DNA from: Gp6-AA40 sp035649635
Lineage (GTDB): Bacteria; Acidobacteriota; Vicinamibacteria; Vicinamibacterales; UBA2999
Assembly: GCA_035649635.1 (NCBI GenBank)
Contig: DASRJE010000055.1
Span: forward strand, 1-64,000
DNA length: 64,000 nucleotides
Direction: 5' to 3'
Position 1 is the stretch's first letter; each line of letters opens with the position of its first letter. The notes under the pieces were generated by a model, which was not told where the DNA came from, ran no database searches, and saw nothing but the letters and a program-made list of their open reading frames with translations. Positions 9,742-17,380 of the stretch are shown piece by piece. Both the position numbers and the translations under genes were made by a program.

Positions 9742-9993
9742 CCCCCGGTCCTCTGACCGTCCTTCTGGGCGTTGGCCGGTGCAAGCAGCGTTCCCGCTTT
9801 GGCGCAGCATCGCCTTGTCGCGCACGTCTCAACAATTCATCGACTTACTCGGACACAATCAACGCGATCTGGTCGAGCAGCCGACACGCTGCAACACAAA
9901 TTCCGTCGCTCGAGTACCAGAATGGTGGCTCTCAGGTCGAGCCGGTACGCGACTTTGGTCTTTCGACTACACTCTTTCCTCAACGGAGGCAGG

Positions 9994-10365
9994 ATGACTC
10001 GGCGAGCGTTAGTGGCGGTAGGACTTGGCGTGCTGTTCGGCTCGACGCGGCAGACCTGGGCGCATCACTCGACTGCAATGTACGACATGGCGAACCCCGT
10101 CACCGTGAAGGGAACGGTCAAACGGTTTGAGTGGACCAATCCTCATGCATTTATTTTTCTCGATGTGAAAGACGAGAAGACCGGCTCAGTGGAGTGGGAG
10201 ATCGAGCTCATGAGCCTCAACCACCTGCGTACGTATGGGTGGGTGCGAACGACGGTCAAGCCCGGCGACGTCATCGCGGCTACCGGTGGGGCAGCCAAGA
10301 GCGGTGCGCCTTCGATGATCAGTGCCGTGATCGAACTGCCGGATGGCCGCAAGATTCGCTCGTAA
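9994..10365 (+). CDS. DUF6152 family secreted protein
   Basis: 123 residues from ATG 9994, with GGAGG just upstream. Signal peptide (RALVAVGLGVLFGSTRQTWA), then HHSTAMYD, GTVKRFEWTNPHAFIFLDV and WEIELMSLNHLRTYGW. This is the acidobacterial DUF6152 pattern, in which HHS follows the cleavage site. Function is unknown. A paralogue is at 41225-41647. It precedes the Ig-like protein by 13 bases, and the two families often travel together. Confidence 0.8.
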   Translation: MTRRALVAVGLGVLFGSTRQTWAHHSTAMYDMANPVTVKGTVKRFEWTNPHAFIFLDVKDEKTGSVEWEIELMSLNHLRTYGWVRTTVKPGDVIAATGGAAKSGAPSMISAVIELPDGRKIRS

Positions 10366-10378
10366 GGTCGGAGGACGC

Positions 10379-11452
10379 ATGCTTCGGCATCTGGTCTTGA
10401 TCGGTCGAGTCACGTCGTTCCTCGGTATTTGTCTGGCAGCGACGACCGTTGCTGCGCAGCAACCGCAAGCGCCGGCGAGAGCCCCCCAGGCTCCACCGCG
10501 ATCGCCCTATCAGGAGGCAGGGCAACTGCCGGCGCGCATCATGTCGTTTACGGCGGACCCCTCCGCGATCAAGCCCGGAGAATCGGTGACGTTGAAGTGG
10601 GCCGTGGAGAATCCACGCACCACCACTATCGACCCTGCGATTGGCCGCGCAGTTCCACGTGGTGAGCTTCGCGTGACGCCCGCCGCAACCACGACTTACA
10701 CATTAACCGTCACCGGGGTGAACGGCACGCTGACACGAACCGTCACCGTAACAGTCGCGGGCACTCAACCCGTCGCGGCGAACACCGAATCGGTGCCCAT
10801 GGCGACCAGGCCAGCACCACGAACCACCGACGGCAAGCCAGACCTCACCGGCGTGTACGGGTATGGCGCCGGTGCGGGACGAGGAGCGGCACCGCCGGCT
10901 CCCGCCCCCGGAGAGCTTCCGCGCACACCGACACTCAAGCCTGGGGCCGAGAAGTATCGCGTGCAGCGCGGACCAGACGATACCGGGCTCTACTCGTCGT
11001 GCGCGCCTCCTGGTGTCCCGCAGACGTTTTTCGTACCCTACTACGTCCAGTTCGTCCAGTCGCCGAAGTATCTCGTGATCCTCCACGAGTACTTGCACTT
11101 GTATCGGGTCATTCCACTCGATGGCTCGCCGCACCCACCCGATCCGGATCCGTTCTGGATGGGCCACTCGACCGGGCGATGGGACGGTAACACACTGGTC
11201 GTCGACTCGGTTGGTTTCAAGGAGAGTGAAATCAACGGGTATCGCACCACCGAGTCGCTTCACGTCGTCGAGCGGTTCCGTCGACCGAACATGGGCACTC
11301 TCGAGTATGAGGCCGTGATCGAAGACCCCAACGTGTTTGCGGGACCCTGGCTGATCACGCGGACATTTCCGTTCCTTCCCGAGCACAACCGCGTGGACGA
11401 GTTCTTCTGCGAGAACAACCGGGATTACAAGCCACTTTTCGGGGCCAAGTAG
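10379..11452 (+). CDS. secreted Ig-like domain protein with acidobacterial C-terminal domain
   Basis: 357 residues from ATG 10379 (GGAGG upstream). Signal peptide ending TTVAAQ, a Pro/Gln-rich stretch, then an Ig-like module (residues about 45-125: SFTADPSAIKPGESVTLKW to TVTVTVAG). The C-terminal domain (about 145-357) carries TDGKPDLTGVY, MGHSTGRWDGNTLVVDS and AGPWLITRTFPFLPEHNRVDEFFCENN. I recognise that domain as frequent beside DUF6152 proteins, with no established activity. It may bind ligands in the periplasm or outside the cell. Confidence 0.7.
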   Translation: MLRHLVLIGRVTSFLGICLAATTVAAQQPQAPARAPQAPPRSPYQEAGQLPARIMSFTADPSAIKPGESVTLKWAVENPRTTTIDPAIGRAVPRGELRVTPAATTTYTLTVTGVNGTLTRTVTVTVAGTQPVAANTESVPMATRPAPRTTDGKPDLTGVYGYGAGAGRGAAPPAPAPGELPRTPTLKPGAEKYRVQRGPDDTGLYSSCAPPGVPQTFFVPYYVQFVQSPKYLVILHEYLHLYRVIPLDGSPHPPDPDPFWMGHSTGRWDGNTLVVDSVGFKESEINGYRTTESLHVVERFRRPNMGTLEYEAVIEDPNVFAGPWLITRTFPFLPEHNRVDEFFCENNRDYKPLFGAK

Positions 11453-11495
11453 CGGCACGTCTTTAGACGCGCCGTGGCGAGCGCTATTTGATCAC

Positions 11496-11520
11496 AGGCG
11501 ATCTGAAGGCTCGCCTCTAC
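11496..11520. repeat. GTAG-footed imperfect hairpin upstream of guaB
   Basis: AGGCGATCT and AGGCTCGCCT form an imperfect stem, followed by CTAC (11517-11520), i.e. GTAG on the other strand. It belongs with the GGCGGGTCT-type palindromes of this window. It lies only seven bases before the guaB start, so it would occupy the leader. Confidence 0.5.
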
Positions 11521-11527
11521 ATGTGTC

Positions 11528-13012
11528 ATGTCTGATCTTCTTCAATTCGTTCGCGGGTGTACGTTCGACGACTTTCTCTTCACGCCGCAGTACAGCGTGA
11601 TCGAGCGGCGAGATCCGGCCGCCATCGACCTCTCGTGCCAGCTCTCCACGCGCCTGTGGCTGCGGCGGCCGATCGTCTCCGCCAACATGGACACGATCAC
11701 GCGATCCGAGATGGCGATTGCGATTGCCGAAGAGGGTGGTATCGGGATCATCGATCGCGGCTTTCGCGCTGGCGACATCGAGCCGCAGGTCCGCGAAGTT
11801 GCGCGCGTCAAACGCCGGCAGCACGGAATCATCGCCGACCCGTACACCGTCGGGCCTGAGGCGCCGCTGGCTGACGCCGCGGCGACGATGCGTCGTACCG
11901 GCGTCGGCACGCTGGTCGTCGTCGATGAGAGCCGCCGTGTGGTCGGCCTGCTCACCGCCCGCGACCTCCGTTTCGCAGATCACGCAAAGAAGGTGGCGGA
12001 CCGGATGACACCACGCGATCGGCTGATCGTGCGTGAAGGCCCCATCGACACGGCTGCGGCCGAAGACGTGATGCTCGCGCACAAGATCAAGAAACTACCG
12101 CTCGTCGACCGGGACGGCCGACTGACGGGGCTGGTCACCGCGAAGGATCTGCTCAAGCAGGAGCGGCTCCCCTTCGCAACCCGTGACGATCACGGGAGGC
12201 TGCGAGTGGGTGCCGCGATCGGGGCCAAAGGCGACTACCTCGAGCGCGCCGCCGAACTGCTGCGCGCCGGTGCGGACCTCATCGTGATCGACATCGCGCA
12301 CGGCCATTCGGCGGTGATGGGTCGTGCCATCGATGCCTTCCGCGCGAGATTCGGCGATATGGAGCTGATCGCCGGCAACGTGGCAACGGCTGAAGGTGTG
12401 CGATTCCTCGTTGACCGGGGTGTCAACGGAGTAAAGGTTGGGATCGGTCCCGGTGGAGGATGCACGACTCGACTGAACACCAACTTCGGCGTGCCCCAGG
12501 TCGAAGCGCTGGTCACGTGCCGCGAAGCTGCCGGGGGACGCGTCCCGCTGATCGCCGACGGGGGTATCAAGAGAGACGGCGCCGTCGCACAGGCGCTCTT
12601 GTTTGGCGGCGATACCGTCATGCTCGGCAGCGTGCTGGCAGGAACGCTGGAGACGCCTGGCGACACCGTGCAAAAGCCGGTCGTCATTCCCGAATCACAC
12701 AAGACGGTCAAAGTGCCGTTCAAGGTATTCCGAGGCATGGCATCGTTGCAGGCCATCGTCGATCGGCTGGACGTCGAGGACGCCGAGTCGGCCGACGTGG
12801 AAGCGCTGGGTGCCGAAGGGGCTGAAATCAGCGTCCCGGCACGTGGGTCGGTTCGGCCCATCGTGCGGGACATGTTGAAGCATCTGTGCTCGGCGATCAG
12901 CTACGGAGGCGCGGGCAGTCTCGCCGAGCTCCAGGAGATGTTCCGGCGCGACCCCAAGCGCTACGCGATTCGTCTATCGGAATCGTCGCGCCGTGAGTCG
13001 TTCGATCGGTGA
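11528..13012 (+). CDS. guaB: IMP dehydrogenase / GMP reductase family protein with CBS domains
   Basis: 494 residues: N-terminal barrel start (FDDFLFTPQYSVIERRD), two CBS modules (about 100-210), and the barrel with GPGGGCTTR, giving the nucleophile Cys312, then LIADGGIKRDGA and MLGSVLAGTLETPGD. The dimer tail is SYGGAGSLAELQEMF. IMP dehydrogenase makes XMP for GTP synthesis. The flap after FRGMASLQAIVDR is shortened and I cannot find the Arg-Tyr pair that activates water in standard IMPDH. A GuaB1-like GMP reductase role is therefore possible. Family certain, reaction less so. Confidence 0.8.
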   Translation: MSDLLQFVRGCTFDDFLFTPQYSVIERRDPAAIDLSCQLSTRLWLRRPIVSANMDTITRSEMAIAIAEEGGIGIIDRGFRAGDIEPQVREVARVKRRQHGIIADPYTVGPEAPLADAAATMRRTGVGTLVVVDESRRVVGLLTARDLRFADHAKKVADRMTPRDRLIVREGPIDTAAAEDVMLAHKIKKLPLVDRDGRLTGLVTAKDLLKQERLPFATRDDHGRLRVGAAIGAKGDYLERAAELLRAGADLIVIDIAHGHSAVMGRAIDAFRARFGDMELIAGNVATAEGVRFLVDRGVNGVKVGIGPGGGCTTRLNTNFGVPQVEALVTCREAAGGRVPLIADGGIKRDGAVAQALLFGGDTVMLGSVLAGTLETPGDTVQKPVVIPESHKTVKVPFKVFRGMASLQAIVDRLDVEDAESADVEALGAEGAEISVPARGSVRPIVRDMLKHLCSAISYGGAGSLAELQEMFRRDPKRYAIRLSESSRRESFDR

Positions 13013-13018
13013 CACGAT

Positions 13019-13076
13019 CGTAGGGCGGGTCCTGTTCTGTGGACCCGCCGGGTCTACAGAGCAAGACCCGGCCTAC
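13019..13076. repeat. paired GTAG-footed REP-like hairpins between convergent genes
   Basis: GTAG (13019-13022) leads into a perfect nine-base stem, GGCGGGTCC (13024-13032) with GGACCCGCC (13041-13049). A second, inverted unit (GGGTCTAC to AGACCCGGCCTAC) ends in CTAC at 13073-13076. Two units face each other, as in bacterial BIME arrangements. It fills the gap between guaB and the kinase gene and could terminate both. Confidence 0.7.
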
Positions 13077-13079
13077 GCG

Positions 13080-14072
13080 CTACAGCACCGACGCCTTGAG
13101 CTTCTGTATCTCGGTCTTCTCTGAGCGCGGGCCGTACTGGCCGATCACCTGCGCCGCCATCGCGCCACCGAGCTTGCCGGCCGTCTTCAGATCAGTCCCC
13201 TGCGTGTACGCATACAGGAAACCGGCGGCATACGCATCGCCGGCGCCGGTCGTATCCACGACCTTGACACCCTTCACCGCGTCGATGACGTGGACTTCGT
13301 CGTCATTGACCACCACCGAGCCCTTCTCACTGCGCGTCAACGCCGCGATCTCGCAGTGCTTGCGCACCTGCTGCAGCGCATCGTCGAAGTCTTCGGTCTG
13401 ATAGAGCGACAGGATCTCGCTTTCGTTCGCGAACAAGATGTCAACGTACCTCTCGGCCAAATCGAGGAACTCGTCGCGGAAGCGCGCCACGCAGAACGCG
13501 TCCGACAGCGTCAGCGAGACCTTGACCCCGCTCTCCTTGGCCTTCATCGCCGCGTCGAGCATTGCCTGCTTCGCGCGCGGCAAGTCCCACAGGTAGCCTT
13601 CCATGTAGACCACCTTCGACGATTTCACGTGATCCAGGCTGATGTCCTCCGGGCCCAGCTGCGTGCACGCGCCAAGGAACGTCTGCATCGTCCGCTGCGC
13701 GTCGGGCGTCACGAAGATCAGGCTGCGAGCCGTCGGGAGCCCACCCACCAGCGGGCGCGTGTCGTAGGTCACGCCGGCGGCGCGAATGTCGTGCGTGAAA
13801 ATCGAGCCGAGCTGATCGTCGGCCACTTTACCGATGTAGGCCGTCTTGCCTCCGAGCATGGCGATGCCGGCAATCGTGTTCCCCGCCGATCCACCGGACG
13901 CCTCCTTGCCAGGTCCCATGATGCTGTACAGCTTCTCGGCCATCTCGGCGTCGATCAGATTCATCGCGCCCTTCGGCAGCTTGTGCGCCGCGAGCAGGGC
14001 GTCGTCGGCCTGGGCAATCACGTCGACAATGGCGTTGCCGATTGCAGTCACGTCGAACTTGGCGTTGTTCAT
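13080..14072 (-). CDS. adenosine kinase-like PfkB family carbohydrate kinase
   Basis: 330 residues of the ribokinase/PfkB fold: N-terminal AIGNAIVDVIA, glycine motif SGGSAGNTIAG, and the C-terminal anion-hole/catalytic motif DTTGAGDAYAAGFLYA with its base Asp. It resembles bacterial proteins annotated adenosine kinase. Adjacent mtnP releases adenine and methylthioribose phosphate, so a purine-salvage context is plausible, but substrate is not provable from sequence. AAGGAG lies nine bases before the ATG. A family-A palindrome separates it from mtnP. Confidence 0.85.
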   Translation of the reverse strand: MNNAKFDVTAIGNAIVDVIAQADDALLAAHKLPKGAMNLIDAEMAEKLYSIMGPGKEASGGSAGNTIAGIAMLGGKTAYIGKVADDQLGSIFTHDIRAAGVTYDTRPLVGGLPTARSLIFVTPDAQRTMQTFLGACTQLGPEDISLDHVKSSKVVYMEGYLWDLPRAKQAMLDAAMKAKESGVKVSLTLSDAFCVARFRDEFLDLAERYVDILFANESEILSLYQTEDFDDALQQVRKHCEIAALTRSEKGSVVVNDDEVHVIDAVKGVKVVDTTGAGDAYAAGFLYAYTQGTDLKTAGKLGGAMAAQVIGQYGPRSEKTEIQKLKASVL

Positions 14073-14092
14073 CAGCGGTTTTCTCCTTATAG

Positions 14093-14141
14093 GACACCGG
14101 GTGTAATTTCCCGCGTCCGGTTGGAAATTACACCCGGTGTC
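14093..14141. repeat. palindromic repeat family A, copy 2
   Basis: Arms 14093-14111 and 14123-14141 are perfect complements (GACACCGGGTGTAATTTCC). The 11-base loop differs from copy 1 at 7171-7225. The element starts directly after the TAA stop of mtnP (14142-14144) and ends 20 bases before the kinase start on the transcribed strand, the same placement as copy 1. Confidence 0.9.
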
Positions 14142-15011
14142 TTAGGTGGTCTGCAGATACTTGCTCACGAGCGGCGCGAGATCCTGCTTGACCTGCGCAG
14201 GGATCGTGTCCGGCCTGGTGATGAGGGCGTACTTGAGCGCCGACGCGCACTCGCACGATCGTTCGTAGGGCAAGCCTTCGACCGCCTTGGCGATGATGTG
14301 TTGAGCGGTCTTGGCGTTGTGCATCAAGTTCGCGATGACCATGTCTACGGTTACCGAATCGTGGTCGGGATGCCAGCAGTCGTAGTCGGTCACGAGCGCG
14401 ATCGTCGAGTAACAGATCTCGGCCTCTCGAGCGAGCTTGGCTTCCTGCAGGTTCGTCATTCCAATAATATCCGCTCCCCACGACCGATACAGTCTCGACT
14501 CCGCAAGCGTGGAAAACTGCGGGCCTTCCATGCACACGTACGTTCCGCCGGTGTGAACGACGGCTCCGGAGTCCTGCCCGCTGGCGCTGACGAGACGACT
14601 CAAGATCTTGCAGAACGGGTGCGCAAACCCGACGTGCGCGGCAAGCCCCTTTCCGAAGAAGGTGCTGATTCGCCCCTTCGTGCGATCGATGAACTGATCG
14701 GGAATGACGATGTCGAGCGGCTTGTACTCTTCCTTCAGACTTCCAACCGCGCTGGCCGACAGGATGTATTCAACCCCCAGCATCTTCATGCCGAAAATGT
14801 TTGCGCGGAAATTCAGCTCGGACGGCAGCAGGCGATGCCCCGCGCCATGCCGGGCGAGGAATGCCACGCGCTTACCGCGCAGCGTGCCCAGCAGATACGG
14901 ACTGGACGGATCGCCAAATGGCGTCGTCAGTTTGATCTCTTTGCGGTCGGTCACGTCGGCCATGTCGTACAGGCCGCTACCGCCAATGATGCCAATTTGA
15001 ACGTTATCCAA
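14142..15011 (-). CDS. mtnP: S-methyl-5'-thioadenosine phosphorylase
   Basis: 289 residues of the MTAP/PNP family: IGIIGGSGLYDM, the phosphate-binding FLARHGAGHRLLPSELNFRANI, SASAVGSLKEEYKPLDIVIPDQFIDRT, and YVCMEGPQFSTLAESRLYRSWGADIIGMTNLQEAKLARE. The NLQEAKLA motif is typical of MTAP rather than PNP. It splits methylthioadenosine from polyamine and SAM metabolism into adenine and methylthioribose-1-phosphate. The start is TTG at 15009-15011, five bases after GGAG. That GGAG is part of the upstream heptamer array, so the array supplies the ribosome site. Confidence 0.92.
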   Translation of the reverse strand: MDNVQIGIIGGSGLYDMADVTDRKEIKLTTPFGDPSSPYLLGTLRGKRVAFLARHGAGHRLLPSELNFRANIFGMKMLGVEYILSASAVGSLKEEYKPLDIVIPDQFIDRTKGRISTFFGKGLAAHVGFAHPFCKILSRLVSASGQDSGAVVHTGGTYVCMEGPQFSTLAESRLYRSWGADIIGMTNLQEAKLAREAEICYSTIALVTDYDCWHPDHDSVTVDMVIANLMHNAKTAQHIIAKAVEGLPYERSCECASALKYALITRPDTIPAQVKQDLAPLVSKYLQTT

Positions 15012-15043
15012 TCAGTCTCCGGTCTCCGGTCTCTGGTCTCCGG
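15012..15043. repeat. heptamer array GACCGGA between fusion gene and mtnP
   Basis: On the minus strand four units close to GACCGGA run in a row from just after the TGA of the epimerase fusion gene (15044-15046) to the mtnP start. The last unit provides the GGAG used as mtnP Shine-Dalgarno. Confidence 0.75.
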
Positions 15044-16306
15044 TCAAAGAACTTGATCAATGAATCTCTTGCCGTTGCTCTCGCGGATATACCCGGCTGC
15101 GACCTTCGGATCGTGCTCGAACAGGATCAGGTACTCCCGCTCGATCGCTTCCCTGATGAACCGCTTTTTGAACGCGAGCGTCTCCATCGGGAACAAGTCG
15201 TAGCTCATCACCCAGGGATCCTGCAGGTGCGCGAGAGTTGGAATCATGTCTGCGATGAAGACTGCCGTCTTCCCGCCCGACTCGAGATAGACGATCTGAT
15301 GCTGGCCCGTATGGCCGCCAGTCCTTTCAACTCGGACACCCGGCCTGATCACACTATCACCAGAGAAGAAATCGACGACACCCGCCTCTTTGAGCGGGAC
15401 GAAATCCTCCTGCAGGTAGCTCGCTCGATTGCGTTCGTGCGGATGGGTCGCATCCTCCCATTCGGCGTCTCGTATCAGATACCGGGCCCTCTCGAATCGC
15501 GGGCGCAAGGCACCATCAACCCGCATGGTTGCGCCACCGAAGTGATCGAAATGGAGATGCGTCGCCAGCGCAACATCGATCGAGTCCGCAGTGAGGCCGA
15601 CGTCGGCAAGCGCGCGATCGAGGGCACCGCGGCGATCAAGGGCATAGATGTCGACTTGCTTGGGACCCATCTTGTCGCCAGCACCGCAGTCGATGATCAT
15701 TCGCCCCCAGGACGCCTCGACGAGCAGCGGGCGCATGGCCAGTTGGATTCGATTGCGCTCGTCGGGAGGAGCCAACTTCTCCCACAGAGGACGAGGAACC
15801 ACGCTAAACATCGCTCCGCCGTCCAGCTTGAACCCGCCATCATGGAGAACCGTCAACTGGAGGTCGCCGAGCGCCAGTTTCCTGACTTCGAGCCTGAGGT
15901 CGGGTTCGGCACGTTGTTTCAATTCGACCAGCACGCCATGGGCTGCAGACGGATGAATGAAAGCGACCAAAGATCCTTCCGCCCCGGGCCGCGGCTCGCT
16001 GTTGATGAGACGTACGCCTCGCGCGCTCAGATGCGTCAGCGCTGCGCGCAAATCGTCGACTCGCAATGTCACGTGATGAAGTCCCGGCCCGCGTTTGCCA
16101 ACGTAAGTCGCGATGGCCGAATCCGGCGCCGTAGCCTCAAGCAACTCCAGCGAAGGTCCGCCCACGGGGACAGTCCGCGCTCTGACGCGCTCGGTAACAA
16201 CCTCCTCGGGAGGATGCACGTCGAGCCCCAGGGCATCTCGATAAAAGGCGAGCGCCTTGTCGATGTCCTGAACAGCGATGCCAATGTGGTCGAGGGTGGC
16301 TTTCAT
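15044..16306 (-). CDS. methylmalonyl-CoA epimerase fused to MBL-fold metallo-hydrolase
   Basis: 420 residues in one frame. Residues 1-133 are a complete vicinal-oxygen-chelate epimerase (LDHIGIAVQDIDKALAFYRD, GPGLHHVTLRVDD, FIHPSAAHGVLVELKQ), interconverting R- and S-methylmalonyl-CoA. After a short linker, about 140-420 form a metallo-beta-lactamase-fold hydrolase with HLHFDH, GGHTGQH, ADM and EHD metal ligands, resembling lactonase-like members. Each half is full length. MeaB lies next door, supporting the epimerase role. The hydrolase substrate is unknown; a thioester or lactone is a guess. The start follows a heptamer array by two bases. Confidence 0.82.
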   Translation of the reverse strand: MKATLDHIGIAVQDIDKALAFYRDALGLDVHPPEEVVTERVRARTVPVGGPSLELLEATAPDSAIATYVGKRGPGLHHVTLRVDDLRAALTHLSARGVRLINSEPRPGAEGSLVAFIHPSAAHGVLVELKQRAEPDLRLEVRKLALGDLQLTVLHDGGFKLDGGAMFSVVPRPLWEKLAPPDERNRIQLAMRPLLVEASWGRMIIDCGAGDKMGPKQVDIYALDRRGALDRALADVGLTADSIDVALATHLHFDHFGGATMRVDGALRPRFERARYLIRDAEWEDATHPHERNRASYLQEDFVPLKEAGVVDFFSGDSVIRPGVRVERTGGHTGQHQIVYLESGGKTAVFIADMIPTLAHLQDPWVMSYDLFPMETLAFKKRFIREAIEREYLILFEHDPKVAAGYIRESNGKRFIDQVL

Positions 16307-16360
16307 CGGGACTCACGACTCGGAGCTCGGGACTCGCGGCTCGGGATCCGGGATCTGAGA
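16307..16360. repeat. heptamer array CGAGTCC spanning the meaB 3' end
   Basis: On the minus strand about seven units related to CGAGTCC (CAGATCC, CGGATCC, CGAGCCG, CGAGTCC, CGAGCTC, CGAGTCG, TGAGTCC) run in phase. They encode the last dozen or so residues and stop of MeaB and end two bases before the epimerase fusion start. Confidence 0.8.
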
Positions 16361-17311
16361 TGGGGCCAGCACGCGGTTCGTGATTTCTTGAACTACTGAG
16401 TATGGATCCCGGGCGCGGCTGGCAACCGCTTCCACGTACCGATCGAATTCTCCCGGCGCGAGGATGCCGTCGATGTATCGCAGAAACGAAGATGCCAACA
16501 CATCGCGCAAATGCGATACGTGTCGTTGTCGACGACGCTCCTGGCGATGTTCCGCGGCCCACTCTCGGAACCGGCCGACCTCGCTCCACAACGTTTCAAC
16601 ACCGGTTCCGGTGGTCGCCTCGGTTTTGAGAATCGGCGGTTGCCATTCAGCGGGAACGTGGGACTTGAGCGCCAGGCTCGACGCGACACCCTGGACGACG
16701 CGATCGGCGCCTTCACGATCCGCCTTGTTGACGACGAAGATGTCAGCGATCTCCATGATGCCGGCTTTGATCGCCTGCAGATCGTCCCCGGCACCGGGCA
16801 CGAGCAGAACAATCGACATGTCCGCCGCCGAGACAATGTCCACCTCGTCCTGACCGACACCGACGGTTTCGATGATGACGACTTCATATCCTGCAGCGTC
16901 GAGCACGAGCGCCGCGTCAGATGTTGCGCGTGCCAGCCCGCCGAGATGACCTCGAGTCGCCATGCTCCGAATGAACACCCCGGCATCGGCGGCATGGGCA
17001 TTCATCCGGACACGATCGCCGAGGACGGCGCCGCCCGAGAACGGACTGGTCGGATCGACGGCGATTACGCCGACCTTGGAGCCGCCTCGTCGAATCTCGG
17101 CGATGAGGCGATCAACGAGCGTGCTCTTGCCAGTGCCGGGCGCGCCGGTCACACCCACGAGAAAGGCGCGACCGGTCCGAGGATAGATCTCACCGACGAT
17201 CTGGCGGCCCGCATCGCCGTCGTCTTCGACGAGCGAGATCGCCCTGGCGATCGCGCGGACGTCGCCCGCAGCAACGGCGGCGGCGAGATCTGTAATGGGG
17301 CCGGGAGTCAT
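16313..17311 (-). CDS. meaB: methylmalonyl-CoA mutase-associated GTPase MeaB
   Basis: 332 residues, SIMIBI G3E-type GTPase: P-loop GAPGTGKS (56-63), DPTSPFSGGAVLGDRVRM, VIIETVGVGQDEVDI, and the base-specificity NKAD motif. It protects and reloads adenosylcobalamin on methylmalonyl-CoA mutase. The mutase genes lie 33 kb away at 49.7-51.8 kb; the epimerase is adjacent. The first residues (MTPGPIT) and the ATG are encoded by a palindromic repeat, so a later start is possible. The Pro/Ser-rich tail comes from a heptamer array. Confidence 0.93.
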   Translation of the reverse strand: MTPGPITDLAAAVAAGDVRAIARAISLVEDDGDAGRQIVGEIYPRTGRAFLVGVTGAPGTGKSTLVDRLIAEIRRGGSKVGVIAVDPTSPFSGGAVLGDRVRMNAHAADAGVFIRSMATRGHLGGLARATSDAALVLDAAGYEVVIIETVGVGQDEVDIVSAADMSIVLLVPGAGDDLQAIKAGIMEIADIFVVNKADREGADRVVQGVASSLALKSHVPAEWQPPILKTEATTGTGVETLWSEVGRFREWAAEHRQERRRQRHVSHLRDVLASSFLRYIDGILAPGEFDRYVEAVASRARDPYSVVQEITNRVLAPSQIPDPEPRVPSSES

Positions 17312-17380
17312 TTGAACAGGACAGTTGCGATGAGCCTATCGCGCCCCGACTGTCCTCATCAAATGACCCCCGACCCCATT
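17294..17380. repeat. palindromic repeat family B
   Basis: Arms 17294-17326 and 17349-17380 are inverted copies with a few mismatches, both reading AATGGGG-CGGG-GTCATTTGA then GGACAGT, around a 22-base loop. The element supplies the meaB ATG (17309-17311) on one side and the last codons plus TGA (17359-17361) of the acyl-CoA dehydrogenase on the other. Confidence 0.85.
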
